A stretch of DNA of 64,000 nucleotides from Rhodococcus sp. KRD197. GTDB lineage: Bacteria; Actinomycetota; Actinomycetes; Mycobacteriales; Mycobacteriaceae. The notes below the pieces were generated by a model. The model was not told the origin of the DNA. It did not search any database and worked only from the letters and a program-made list of their open reading frames with translations. Shown one piece after another: positions 17,095-28,100 of the stretch (position 1 is the first letter of the stretch; every line of letters starts with the position of its first letter). The DNA lies in the NCBI RefSeq assembly GCF_017168235.1, contig NZ_JABFAO010000004.1, forward strand, positions 1,044,028 to 1,108,027, given 5' to 3'. Both the position numbers and the translations under genes were made by a program.

Positions 17095-20000
17095 TCACCG
17101 CTCGAGGCCCTGATCGCGGGAGTGGTTCGAATCCGGCAGGTCGGGTCGTGAGTTCTCGCGCTTCTTGCCCGACTGCCGGTTGAGCATGGATCTCAGCGAC
17201 GGTGCCGAGCCCACCTCTGAGGACCGTTCCGGTCCGGCCGCGGATTCGCTATTCGATTCCGGCTCCGCGTCGAGCTTTCGTATCGCATCGTCGGCGGCGT
17301 AGCGGGCGGCGTCCCGGCGTTCCTCGAACCCGGAGGTCGAGTTGTCGGGACTGGTCCATGCCGTCCAGTGCCAAGTGCGGTCTGTCCATTGGATCGCCGC
17401 TCCCGGTGCACCACTGTCGCGGTCCGCTCCGCGCTGAAAGCGCGACCCGTCAGGCGATTTCGGCTTCCACGGGTCATCGGCTCGGCGTGCGTCTCGCTCG
17501 GCTTGGGCCGCGGCCCACTTCTCGGCGAATGCCTGCATCCGATCGGGGACGGACTCGACGAGCGCTGCCCGGCTGCTGTGTTGGGCGTCGGCGTGTGCGG
17601 GGGTGGGGTTGAGGTCAAGGCTCCATTTCGGGTACAGCCCTTGCGATCGGCGCCGGTCGAGGTCGCGGCCACGTTCGGTGAGCGCTTCGGGTGAGTTCTC
17701 GCGCGCGTTGACGTCCGCTTTGAGTTCGGCGAGCGCGTAGCGTGCCTGGGCGAGTTCGTCGGTGCGCGTGAAGATTCGGTCCTCCTGCGCGGTGAGTTCG
17801 GTCAGTCTCCCGGCGATGTGCGCGCGGTCGGCGTGCGCTGCGGTCGCTCGCACGGGCAGTTCTTTGATCATGTTGCGCATCTGCTGGAGGATCCCCCGAG
17901 CGGCGGTGGCACTGGACATCGCTTCGGTGAGTTTGCGGTGCTCGACGTACCGTTTCGGTCCTGCTGCGATGGACAGTTCGAGTTGGTCGTTGACCGGGCG
18001 GTAGGTGCCTGCGATCGCGACGCCGGCGATCTCCGCGAACTCGCTCGGTCGTCCGCTCTTGACCGCCCGCATGTCGATGTACGTGGTCTGCAGGACGTTC
18101 TGCAGCGCGTCGACGAGCGATTCGGTGTCGTCGTCGGCGGCGGTCCGGTGATCGATGGTGATCATCTTCTCGGCGCGGTCGTCGATGTCGAGCCATGCTG
18201 CAGCGCGGTCGGCATTGGCCTCGATCGTCGGCATGTCGGCGTCGAGGCGCTGGGCGGCGCGGTCGAGGCGGTCGATGGCCGCGCGGCGGGAGGCATTCGC
18301 GTTGGCGATCATGGTCTGTTCGGATTCGAGCGCGTCGACGTGCGCCTGCTGCTCGATCGCCCGGACGTAGACGGGGTCGCCGGTGGCGGCGGCCTTGGTC
18401 TGCGCGGCGGAGAGGGCGATGTCGCCGCCGACGTCTTCCATCGTGTCGGGGATCTCGCCGCCGCGTAGCTGCTGGACGGAGTGGGCTTTGCGTTCGATGA
18501 TCTGCCACATGGTGGCGTCGTAGGAGCGTCGGGCGACGATGTTGACCACGTCGACCTCGCGGTGGACGTTGCCCTGCCGGATGATGCGCCCGAACCGCTG
18601 CTGCATGTCCGCTGCGGTCCACGCGGGATCGAGGGAGATGAGCTGTTTGAGTAGGCGTTGGGCGTTGACCCCGGTGCCGAGCTTGGGTGTCGAGCCGATC
18701 AGCACGCGAACCTTTCCGGCGCGGCAGTCGGCGAAGAGCTGCTGCTTCTGTTTCGGTGTCGGGTAGTCGTGAATGAACACGACCTCCGATCGCTCCATGC
18801 CTCTGTCCACCAACGCTTCTCGCAGTCGCGCGTAGAGACTCTTCTCCCCCGCCCCACCGGCCTTCGGAGTGCCGCGGTCACAGAAGACCATCTGGAACAC
18901 CCCGCGGGCGTCGGGGCCGTGCCGGTCGGCGGGGGTGAACAGGTCGCGGTGCTCGAGGTGGGTCTTCCAGAGCAGATCCGCCGCGACAGCGACCCGGTCG
19001 TGTTCGGGCTCGGGTTCGGGCAGTTTCGCGAGCGTCGGGTGCAGGGAGGCGTTGCGCCCGTCGTTGGAGATCTTCAACGCGTTGTCGACGTCCATGCTGC
19101 GACCGGAGGTCGCGGCCATGCGTTCGTCGAGGTCGAACATGAAGTCGCGGACCTGCGGTGCGAGGTCGAACTCGACGACCAGCGGCTTGCCGGTGCGCAT
19201 TCGCGGCAGCTCGACGGGGATCTGGTCCTCGGTGACCACGTCGCGGAACTGATCGACCATGGCGATCAGTTGACGCAGGTTCTGGTACTCGGCCATCCGC
19301 GAGATCGGACGCAGTGAGGTGCCGGTGATGTTCATTTCGACGGTGGTGCGTTGTTTGGCGAATGTCTGTGCCCAGGCGTCGATGTGGCCGATGCCGGCGG
19401 CGTCGAGCAGATCGGGGCGCAGGTAGCGGTTCATCACCCACAGCTCGGACAGGGAGTTGCTCACCGGTGTTCCGGTGGCGAAGGCGATCGCTTTCGCGGG
19501 CGCGTCGGGCTGTCCGGATTCGATGTTGCGCAGGATCGCGCGGTCGCGCAGCCACCGCGCTTTCATCTCCAGGTCGGAGGCGCGTTGCGATCCCTCGGGC
19601 AGGGACAGGTCGGCGGAGTTGGAGGTGCGGGCGAGGTTCTTGTAGTAGTGCGCCTCGTCGACCCACAGGAAGTCGCAGCCGGACTGCTCGAACGTCAGGC
19701 CGGTGTCGGATGCCTTGGAGGACACCAGTTTCTGCTGTTTGGCCTGTTCGCGTTTGAGGACGCGTTCGATCTGTTTGACGGTGTGCTCGCCGCCGGTCTC
19801 CTTGGCGCGTTCGAGGCCTTCGCGTAGTTCCATCATGCGGGTCTCGATGTAGGCGAGTTCGGTGTCCTTGCTGACGGCGATCAGCTTCATCACCGATTCG
19901 GGGACGATGACCATGTCCCAGTCGGTCACCGCTGTTTGGCCGATGAAGCGTTGCCGGTCACGGGGGCCGGACAGGTCGCCGCCGACGAGCACTTTCGCGG

Positions 20001-23000
20001 CCGGGTAGGCATCGCGAACTTCCGCGGCCCACTGGTCGACGAGATGGTTCGGCACGACCACCCACGGCTGGCGTTTGTGTCCGAGTCGGCGCATCTCCAT
20101 GCAGCTGATGGTGATGGTGAGGGTCTTGCCCGATCCGACGCAGTGATCGAGCAGGATCGTCTCACCGTGGGTCAGACGCTGCTCGGCTTGGCGCTGGTAG
20201 TAGTACGGAATGTAGTTGGGGTTCAGGCCCGGGTACTGCTTGTGTTCGGTGGCGAACTGGGGTTTGACGAACCGGTTGAACCGGCCGTTGTAGACCTCGG
20301 TGAGGTGCTCGTAGCGGGCCGGATCGGACCAGAGCCACTGCACGAACTTCTCTTCCAGCCGAACGGCGCGATTACGCAGGTCGGTGGTGTGTTTGGGGTG
20401 GAATCGCGGTTTGGGCTCGCGGTCGAGCTCGCTCTCGGTCTTGAGCACTTCGACGGGCTTGTTGTTGGCGATCGCGGTGAACAGCTCGAGCCCGGAGTAG
20501 CGGCCGGCGATGCCCCACGGGTCCTCGTAGCCTTGCGGGTCGTCCCAGTTCGGTGCCGAGCTGGTCTCGAACTGCCAGGTCGCGTTGACTGCGGCGTACG
20601 AGACGGTCAGCTCGTCGGGGTCGATCCCGAACTCCTGGACCAGGAACTGCTTGTGGTTGTCGACTCCGACCCATTCCGCGCCGGGGCGCACCCCGATACG
20701 GGCCGGGTCGGCGTCGGGTGGCACGACGGCTTCGAGAGCGTCGACGACGCCGGTGTAGACGTCGGGGTTCTCCGCTTCGGCGACGCGGGCGCGTGCGAGC
20801 TTGCTGCGGACATCGCCGGCGAGGAATTGGCCGGCGACCTCGTAGGTGCTCGGATCGGTGAGCGAGGGGTAGATCTTGCCTCGCGCACGGTCGAGTACGT
20901 CCTCGACGTCGGTATCGAGGAGCTCGGCCACCCGTTCGGGGTCGATGCGGCCGCTTTCGTCGAAGGCGATGGCGATCGCTTCGTCGATGCCGGCGGCGCT
21001 GGTGGCGCGTTCGGTGGTGAAGGTGACGTCGGTATCGAAGATCGAGGTCTTGGAGGCCTGCTCGGTCTCGTCGTCGAAGAGTTCGAGCGATCGGACCATC
21101 GCCATGCGGGGGTCGAAGCTGATGGCCCCTTGCAGGTGATGGCGGCTCTTACGGGGCCCCTGCGCCGGGGTGCGTGCCTTCTCCAACAGCGCTTCGGTGA
21201 CCTCGGCGGGCATCTCACCCCGGTAAGGGGGTAGATCGAGATCCGCGAGGTCGTCGGGGTCCACTCCCCGGTCGAGAGCAGCCTGTTGGGCTGCGTCGAT
21301 ACGCCACTGCGCTTCGAGGGCGGTGAAGTTCTCGGCGGTCTTCTCGGGACTGTTCTCGGTGGCGTGGTTGGTCCACTTGAACCGGTTGATGAAGCCGTAC
21401 CGGCTGGTGTAGTCGGTGTATTGCCGATCGAGCTTCTCGCGCAGATCCTGTCGGTGTTCGGGTGTCGAGTCCGCGGTGCGCGCACTGTCACCGATGTCCA
21501 GGACGGTGTCGCCCATGGCGAGCAGTCGTTGCCACTGATCGTTGATCTCGCGGCCCTTGGCGGGGGTGAGGACCCATCCGGCACCGACTTGGTACTGCTC
21601 CCACCGGGAGCTGTGGGCGTCGAATCGCAGTGTGCCGGGGATGGTTCCGGTATCGCTCCCGGAGTCCGTGTGCAGGCCGGCGTCGTTGAGCTCGTGATGC
21701 TGGGTTCGATCCGGAGCCGCCGCGGTCATGGCCAGGCCCGAGTCCAGGGCGTCGTCGACGATGGTCTCCAGCGCCCGGGTCAGCAGTGCCGGTACGGACT
21801 GCGACTGCGGGGCAACGACTTTCATCGTGGTCGAGCCGTACATTCCGGAACCGACCTCGACGGTGCCCAGGATGCGGTCCCGGTGCCGGTTGAAGTACCG
21901 GTTCAGGTGGGCCGGTGCGGTGCTGTCTCCGTTCCCGGTGGGAAGGGTGACTTGGGCGACCTCGGTCCACAGCGTGGTCTGTTCGGTGGCCTCGCGGCCC
22001 GGCTCTCGCCGGCGGAAGATCAGAACGTCGGTGAGCACGTCGGTGGCGGCCTGGCGGCGATGCGCGGCCGACGGGAGCCGGACGCCGCCGACGAGGTCGC
22101 CCAGGGCTGCGATCTCGCGCCGCGCGGCCGGGCGCACCGAATCGGAGGTGAACGTGCTGGTGATGACCGCGACGTACCCGCCGGGGGCGGTCAGGTGCAG
22201 GGATTTGATGATGAAGTGGTTGTGGATCGAGCGGCTGTTGGGGTTGTGGATGTCGTCGTAGACCGGATAGTCACCGAACGGGACGTTGCCGATCGTTGCG
22301 GTGAAGGTGCCGTCGGCGGCGAACGCTGCCTCGAATCCGTGATTGCGGATGTGCTGGTTCGGATAGAGGTGATGGGCGATCGCTGCGGTGATCGGGTCGA
22401 GCTCGACGCCGACCATCGTGGTTCCGGTGGGTGCGAGACCGACGAAGTGTCCACTGCCGCAGCCCGGTTCGAGGACGCGGGCACCCTCGGGCAGACCGGC
22501 GCGTTCGACGGCGCGCCAGAGGGCGGAGGCGATGGCGGGGTCGGTGTAGTGGGCGTTGACGGTGCTCAGGCGGGCCGCGGCGTAGTCCGGGGCGCTGAGC
22601 AGGGTGCGCAGTTCCTCGCGCTCGGGCTCCCATTCGGCCTTGGCGGTATCGAATATCTGCGGAACGCCGCCCCATCCCGACCAGCGAGCCAGGGTGTCCT
22701 GCTCGGCAGCGGTGGCGGGGCGAGAGTCGGCGGCCAACGCCTGGACGACGGCGAGGGCGTCGAGGTTGGCGCGGGCTCGGGCTTTGGCTCCGGACGGAAC
22801 GAGAACGTCCGTGCCGAGAGTGAAATCGACTGCGGGAGCGACAGTTCTGACTGGATCGGCGGTTGCCTCGACCCCACTACCTAACGGTTCCCGGCCCCGG
22901 TCGCCTGCGTCGACGCCGCCGAGTTCGGGGGCGGTCTCGGGTTCGGGGGCGGTCTCGGGTTCGGGCGTCGCTTCCTGTTCGGACGTGGTCCGGGGTTCGG

Positions 23001-24345
23001 GTTCCGGCGTGACGGTATCGGAGACGCCGGCATAGCGGCGGGCGGTGTCGGCGCTGATGTAGACGGTGGAGCCGTCGGGGCGTTGGGCGGCGATGAGGCT
23101 GTTGCTACGCCACAACGGGCTGGTGAGGGGTTCTCCGGTCTCGTACTGAGGCACCTCGACCGGCGCGTCGGGTACCTCCCGGGGTGTCGCAGTGTCGGTG
23201 AGATCGCCAGCAGGACCGGATGTTTCGGTTCCCGCGGCGTCGACACTGGCCGCATCGGCGCTGGCGGCGGTGGTGTAGCCGTCGATGAAGTCGGCGCGGA
23301 TCTGTGTGGCGTCGACGCTGTCGGAGGGCAGTGATTCGAGTGCTGCGCCGACGACGGGGTCGGCGGAGGGATCGGGCGCGGCGAAGGGTGCGCGCGGGTC
23401 GTAGGCGCGACGTCCGCGATCGCCGAAGTCCACGATCTCGGCAGTGGCCGCGTTGTCGAGCTCGTCCTGGGCGCGGTGCTGACGTGCTGCTTCGTCGGTG
23501 GTCTCTGGCCCTGTGGTGTCCGGCTCTGTGGGGTCGGCCTCGGGTGCCCGGTGGTGGGTCTGCCAGAGCAGGTCGACCAGCTCGTGGGGAAGTGCGTCGA
23601 GGCGGGCAGGGTCGGCCAGTAGCGATTGTGCGGCGGCGGTGAGCGGGGTGTCGGTGTCGTCGATGGCCACGACGGCGTCGAGCATGACCGTTTTCGTCCG
23701 GGCCAGTGCCCAGGACTGGAACTGGGCGTAGGTGTTCGAGGACGCCTGGGCCGAGACGGTCAGATCTGCGTCGGCGAGGACGGCGGCGCGGATCCGCTCG
23801 GTGAGTGCCTCGTGTGCCGACGCCGGCGGGGGTGCCGTCGTCGCGTCCTCGCCGCTGCGCAGCAGTGGTAGCTCGCCGGCGAGGATGGCTTTGATGGAGC
23901 GGTCTGCTTCGGCTTTGGTCAGGCGCGCGTCGACGGTGTCGTCGGGCAGTCCGGATCGGGCGAGCAGCGTGCGCAGGGTGTCGAGTTGGCGTCCGGTGGC
24001 GGGATCGTTCGCCCAGGTCGGTGGGGTGCGGCGTTGCGCGGCGTCGGCGCGGGCGACGGCGCTGTGGTTGATCGAGGCGGGATCGATTCCGGACGCGCGC
24101 AGGGCGTTGCCGAGCTGCCCCTCGGCCGCGCGGGCGCGCTCGTAGTCGGCGAGCAGTCGGGTGCGGCGGTAGGACAGGTCCGAGATCCGCTGTGTCAGTG
24201 CCTCGATGCCGTCGCGGTTGCCTTGCTGGCGTGCGCGTTCGAGCGCCCTCTCGGCGTTGTCGAGGTGCTGCCTGAGCCGGCCTCCTCGGTGCAGGATGTC
24301 GGCGGTGGCCGTGTGGGCGTCGACCCACTGCGCCCGCAGGGTCAG
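17095..24345 (-). CDS. Giant DNA methyltransferase-SNF2 helicase (DarB-like)
   Basis: About 2400 aa. Order: coiled coil (24140-24280), acidic spacer, N6-adenine methyltransferase with RVLEPGCGSGHF (22441-22479) and the catalytic-type GNVPFGDY (22265-22300), then an SNF2/DEAH helicase with Walker A HCVGSGKT (20107-20145), WVDEAHYYKN (19632-19670) and motif VI RFGRIIRQGNV (18573-18603), a helical region and a disordered basic tail. Methylase-helicase giants like phage P1 DarB are carried by mobile DNA and can protect incoming DNA from restriction; that role is inferred. The start is uncertain: the frame is open to 25038 but 24342-24980 is better explained by another gene, and no ATG/GTG/TTG occurs from 24345 to about 23670. 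Confidence 0.8.
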   Translation of the reverse strand: MTLRAQWVDAHTATADILHRGGRLRQHLDNAERALERARQQGNRDGIEALTQRISDLSYRRTRLLADYERARAAEGQLGNALRASGIDPASINHSAVARADAAQRRTPPTWANDPATGRQLDTLRTLLARSGLPDDTVDARLTKAEADRSIKAILAGELPLLRSGEDATTAPPPASAHEALTERIRAAVLADADLTVSAQASSNTYAQFQSWALARTKTVMLDAVVAIDDTDTPLTAAAQSLLADPARLDALPHELVDLLWQTHHRAPEADPTEPDTTGPETTDEAARQHRAQDELDNAATAEIVDFGDRGRRAYDPRAPFAAPDPSADPVVGAALESLPSDSVDATQIRADFIDGYTTAASADAASVDAAGTETSGPAGDLTDTATPREVPDAPVEVPQYETGEPLTSPLWRSNSLIAAQRPDGSTVYISADTARRYAGVSDTVTPEPEPRTTSEQEATPEPETAPEPETAPELGGVDAGDRGREPLGSGVEATADPVRTVAPAVDFTLGTDVLVPSGAKARARANLDALAVVQALAADSRPATAAEQDTLARWSGWGGVPQIFDTAKAEWEPEREELRTLLSAPDYAAARLSTVNAHYTDPAIASALWRAVERAGLPEGARVLEPGCGSGHFVGLAPTGTTMVGVELDPITAAIAHHLYPNQHIRNHGFEAAFAADGTFTATIGNVPFGDYPVYDDIHNPNSRSIHNHFIIKSLHLTAPGGYVAVITSTFTSDSVRPAARREIAALGDLVGGVRLPSAAHRRQAATDVLTDVLIFRRREPGREATEQTTLWTEVAQVTLPTGNGDSTAPAHLNRYFNRHRDRILGTVEVGSGMYGSTTMKVVAPQSQSVPALLTRALETIVDDALDSGLAMTAAAPDRTQHHELNDAGLHTDSGSDTGTIPGTLRFDAHSSRWEQYQVGAGWVLTPAKGREINDQWQRLLAMGDTVLDIGDSARTADSTPEHRQDLREKLDRQYTDYTSRYGFINRFKWTNHATENSPEKTAENFTALEAQWRIDAAQQAALDRGVDPDDLADLDLPPYRGEMPAEVTEALLEKARTPAQGPRKSRHHLQGAISFDPRMAMVRSLELFDDETEQASKTSIFDTDVTFTTERATSAAGIDEAIAIAFDESGRIDPERVAELLDTDVEDVLDRARGKIYPSLTDPSTYEVAGQFLAGDVRSKLARARVAEAENPDVYTGVVDALEAVVPPDADPARIGVRPGAEWVGVDNHKQFLVQEFGIDPDELTVSYAAVNATWQFETSSAPNWDDPQGYEDPWGIAGRYSGLELFTAIANNKPVEVLKTESELDREPKPRFHPKHTTDLRNRAVRLEEKFVQWLWSDPARYEHLTEVYNGRFNRFVKPQFATEHKQYPGLNPNYIPYYYQRQAEQRLTHGETILLDHCVGSGKTLTITISCMEMRRLGHKRQPWVVVPNHLVDQWAAEVRDAYPAAKVLVGGDLSGPRDRQRFIGQTAVTDWDMVIVPESVMKLIAVSKDTELAYIETRMMELREGLERAKETGGEHTVKQIERVLKREQAKQQKLVSSKASDTGLTFEQSGCDFLWVDEAHYYKNLARTSNSADLSLPEGSQRASDLEMKARWLRDRAILRNIESGQPDAPAKAIAFATGTPVSNSLSELWVMNRYLRPDLLDAAGIGHIDAWAQTFAKQRTTVEMNITGTSLRPISRMAEYQNLRQLIAMVDQFRDVVTEDQIPVELPRMRTGKPLVVEFDLAPQVRDFMFDLDERMAATSGRSMDVDNALKISNDGRNASLHPTLAKLPEPEPEHDRVAVAADLLWKTHLEHRDLFTPADRHGPDARGVFQMVFCDRGTPKAGGAGEKSLYARLREALVDRGMERSEVVFIHDYPTPKQKQQLFADCRAGKVRVLIGSTPKLGTGVNAQRLLKQLISLDPAWTAADMQQRFGRIIRQGNVHREVDVVNIVARRSYDATMWQIIERKAHSVQQLRGGEIPDTMEDVGGDIALSAAQTKAAATGDPVYVRAIEQQAHVDALESEQTMIANANASRRAAIDRLDRAAQRLDADMPTIEANADRAAAWLDIDDRAEKMITIDHRTAADDDTESLVDALQNVLQTTYIDMRAVKSGRPSEFAEIAGVAIAGTYRPVNDQLELSIAAGPKRYVEHRKLTEAMSSATAARGILQQMRNMIKELPVRATAAHADRAHIAGRLTELTAQEDRIFTRTDELAQARYALAELKADVNARENSPEALTERGRDLDRRRSQGLYPKWSLDLNPTPAHADAQHSSRAALVESVPDRMQAFAEKWAAAQAERDARRADDPWKPKSPDGSRFQRGADRDSGAPGAAIQWTDRTWHWTAWTSPDNSTSGFEERRDAARYAADDAIRKLDAEPESNSESAAGPERSSEVGSAPSLRSMLNRQSGKKRENSRPDLPDSNHSRDQGLER

Positions 24346-24980
24346 AAGGGAGTCGTGCCCGGTGTCCGGTCCATCTCGTCGAGGATCAGTGTTTCGAGCT
24401 CCGCGGCGATCGGATCGTTCGCTGTGGTCGGCGTCGGCTGGTTGTCGTCGAGTCGTTGTTGGATCAGCGCCTGGGCGAGCAGCAGGAATCGGCCCGGCCG
24501 GTCCATCCACACCCGGTCCACGATCCGGCTCGCCAGCGGCGAGATGTCCACCGACAGTGTCGTCCAACGCATCTCGTCGCGATTGTCCTGCGCGGTCTGC
24601 AGGTGCGCTCGGCGCTCCTCCTCGATCACTGCGTCCGTGGAGATCACCCGTTGGTAGATCTCCTCGGTCACCTGCGGGTAGAGGTGTTCCTCGAGGATCT
24701 TCGACCGTGCCGACTGCCAGGCCGTGGTCATCAACGCCACGGTCGTGGGGTAGTCCGGTGTCACTCCCGGGTTCTCGGCCCGCCACCGGTCCATCAGGAA
24801 GCCGTGAGCGCTGTCCCCCACCGTTTCCTCCACCAGTTGGGTCAGTCGCGCCGCTTCGCGTTCGATCTGTTCCTCGCGGGCGGCCTCGGGCAGGTCCGGA
24901 TCGAGTCCGATCCACTCCCCCCAGATCCTGCGCACTTCGTCGCGGATCCGCAGATCCACGGTCATCTCTGGTTCCGACAT
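24342..24980 (-). CDS. Hypothetical protein coupled to giant helicase gene
   Basis: 212 aa. GAGGGGAC precedes the ATG at 24980, and the sequence has normal globular composition (for example IRDEVRRIWGEWIGLDPDLP), unlike the Arg/Gly/Asp-rich reading of the overlapping frame. Mostly helical, acidic, no membrane segment, no family recognised. It lies between the relaxase gene and the giant methylase-helicase on the same strand, so the three probably form one transfer operon. Its stop TTCTGA overlaps a CTG in the giant gene's frame. Confidence 0.65.
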   Translation of the reverse strand: MSEPEMTVDLRIRDEVRRIWGEWIGLDPDLPEAAREEQIEREAARLTQLVEETVGDSAHGFLMDRWRAENPGVTPDYPTTVALMTTAWQSARSKILEEHLYPQVTEEIYQRVISTDAVIEEERRAHLQTAQDNRDEMRWTTLSVDISPLASRIVDRVWMDRPGRFLLLAQALIQQRLDDNQPTPTTANDPIAAELETLILDEMDRTPGTTPF

Positions 24981-25160
24981 CGTCGGTCCCCTCTCCGATC
25001 GAAAACAGGGTCGGCTGGTCCTGGTCGTCACGCGCCATGGTCGCTGCGCCCCCGTTCGGTGTGTGGTGAAAGCGAAAAATCTACCCATGCGGCACACCGG
25101 TCGGGTGCGTCCGTTCGGCTGATCGGGCTCGTCCATCGTGGTCCGTCCTTCGGTCGGTGC

Positions 25161-28100
25161 TCACAGTTCATGGCCACGGTCCTTTCGTGGGCCGCTCTCG
25201 GGTTCTCGGTGCGGCCCCTTGGCTCCCTTCGCCTGCTGTTTGCGTAGTCGCTCGCGCACCGCGTCCTCGACGGCGCGTTCGTCCTGCGTGAGGGCGGCGC
25301 GGCGTTCGAGTTCTGCGCGGTAGCGAGCGAGCGTCGCGGCCCCGCTCTCGCTAGGGTTGAGCCGCTGACTGAGCGTGGTCTGTTTGATCTTTGCTTTGAG
25401 CTCGGGTGTAGCGGTTTTCATGGCTTTGGTTCCTTGTGTGATGCGTTCCTCGATCAGGTCCGGATCGACCGTGGTCTCTGCCGGTTCGGCAGTAGGCCCA
25501 GTGGCCTCGGTGCTGACACTGCTCGGCACCGGTGGGGTGCTCTCGTCGGGAAGCGATGTCCCGTGCAGGTCCGGCTCGGAGTCGGGCATCGCCGACGCGT
25601 CGGATGCCGGAAGTTCCGAATCGACGGACTCGGTGGTGAGTGCACGGGGATCTCGGGAGGGCTCGACCGCCGCGAACGCTGGATCCGACAGGGCAAGGCG
25701 CGCTGTGGTGCGGTCGGATCGAGCCGGTGTACTGCGATTCTGCGCAGGCTTTTTCAGTGCGGCGGCGGGGCTTGCACGGTCGACGTCGGGCCTGGTGAGG
25801 ACGGCGACCTGGCCCGGACCGCCCGGCTCGGGCGAGCGTGCCGGCGGGAGTGGGGTGTGTTCGGCGACGGCGGGTGCATCGTGGTGGGCCTCGTGCATTT
25901 CCGCGCGCATGATCTCGCCTTCGAGTGCGCGGACGGTGGCGCGGGCGTCGTCGACGGACATCTGGTCGATGCTGGCGGCTGTGTCGCGGATGACGTCGGC
26001 GTCGGCGGTGGTCACGATGTTGCCGGGTCCCCCGGCGGCGGTCTCGAGGCCGTCCTGGGCCCGCTGCCAGAGTTGGTGGGCGTCGCGTTCGGTGGCGTGA
26101 GCGTGCTCGCGCAGGATCTCGAGCAGGGCGAGGTCGGCTTGGGCGTGGAGTGCGTCGTCGTCGCGGCCGTCCTTGGTCGCTGCTGCTGCAGCTCGGGCCA
26201 GGTCTCGGCATCGGGCGTCGGTGGTTTCGAGTTCGTGGGTCGTCTCCAGCCATCGGGCGTGCGCGTCCTGTGCGGCGAAGTACAGCGGGCGCAGGGCGTC
26301 GGCGCGGCTGCGGATCTCGATGATCATGGGGATCGCGGCGGTCATCGCGGGGCCTCGTTCGTCGAGGTACGCGCGCCAGAGATCGTTGCTGCGGGTGCGT
26401 GCGTCGGCGAGCTCGGCGTGCAGCGCGGCCACGCGTGCGGCGGGTGCGATGTCTTCGTGTTCGGGGCGGACCATGCGCAGGGAGTCCATCGACTCCGCGA
26501 GCATGTCCCAGTCGGCTCCGGTGTCGTACTCGAAGTCCGGTGGGGGCAGGTCGGTCTCCGGGTCGGGAGGTAGGTCCGCGTCGCTCAGCTCGGGGTAGTA
26601 GTCGTCGAAGCCGACTTCGAGCACCGGGCCGATCTCGGCAACGGCGGCGATGGTGGTCTCGGGGCCGTGGCTCTGTGCGGTGGCGGGGGCCGACTCGTAG
26701 GGGTCGGTCTTCCCGGCGACCGCTGCTGCCGCCTCGTCCTCGGCGGGGTCGACCAATGCGTGTTCGGCCGCCGGGAAGTCGTGGTGGGTGAGCTCGTGAT
26801 GGCTCAGTGCGGTGATCCGCCACGCCAACGCCTGGGTGAGCTCGTCGGGGCGTAGTTCGTCGTCGACCTCGCGGGCCTGGGTGAGCAACTCGTCGGCGAA
26901 GGCCAGGATCTGTTCCGGTGTCCAGCTGATGGGCGCGTTGTCGACCGCGGCGACGAGGGAGGGCCATGCGTGATCGCTGCGGATCGTGCGAGCCCTCTCC
27001 TCGCCGAACACGACGTCGAGCGCCGGCGTCCAGTGCGGTGCGAGGTGCTTGGACGGTGTCGTGGAGTCCAGAGCTGCCGAGCTCAGGGTGCGCGAGAGCC
27101 GCCACCACAGGGCTGCGGCGGGCATCTCGTCGGGAAGTGGGCGGTCCCCGGTGACCGAGCGCAGCAGAGCGGGGACGTCGAGACCGGCGCGGCGGGCGGT
27201 GGTCAGACGGAGTGCGAGCACCGGCCAGAACGGGTCGGTGAGGATCCGCGGCTCGATCTTCTGTGCGAGCGCTCTCCAGGCATTGGTGGCGGCATCGGGC
27301 GAGCCGATAACCGCTGCTGCCCTCTTGTCGAGCCGGTTCTGCTGCCGCTTGTGGGCGGCGGCGTACTGCGGTGGGCCGGTGGGCCGGAGGTCGATGTCGT
27401 CGACGGTGCGTGCTGCGCGCCACACGGCGAGATCCGCGAGCAGGTCCGGGTGTTCGAGGAAGGGTCGGGCCCAGACGGGCGCGGTCTCGCTCGTCCAGTC
27501 GCGGGCACGTTCGTCGACCGCCTCCGAGAGCGAGTCGACCAGCTCGGCGCGGGCGGTGAGGTAGCTGCTCCACGTCGGGTCTGCTTGGAGGGCGGGGGGT
27601 ATGGCGGGCAGCCACGGCAGGGGTCCGCGGCCGGCAGAGTGCTCCCCGCTCGGGTCGAGCCTCCAGTCCAGCACGGCGGCGACGTCCACCGCGGTGTCGA
27701 GTTCGCGGTAGCCGGCGGCGCGGGTGAGGGCGGCGATCGGGTCGGTTCCCCCGATGGCGCGGATGGCCAGGTGCTTGCGCAGCACCGGCCATGCTGCGGC
27801 GTCGGTGACACCGGTGACAACCTTGTCCGCTTCGGCGTCGATGCGCTCCATCTCGTCGTCGCCGAGGACCTGTTCGGCGGCGGTGCCGACGGCATCGTCG
27901 TAGGCCGCTGCGGCAATCGGGAGTCGCTCGGCGGGGTCTGCGAGTCGGCGGGCGGCGGTGGTGGCCGATTCCTGCGCGCCGTCTCGGCCGAGGATGCGGG
28001 TGAACAGGTCCACCGCCGTGTGGGGTGTGACGGCTTCGGGGGTGATGACCGAGTGTTCGTCGCCGTCGAGGGCGGACCCGAAGTACAGGTGGTTCTCGTG

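Noticed and set aside
19936-22884. Long plus-strand frames antisense to the giant helicase
   Set aside because: Shadow frames with biased composition; the minus strand holds the methylase and helicase motifs.
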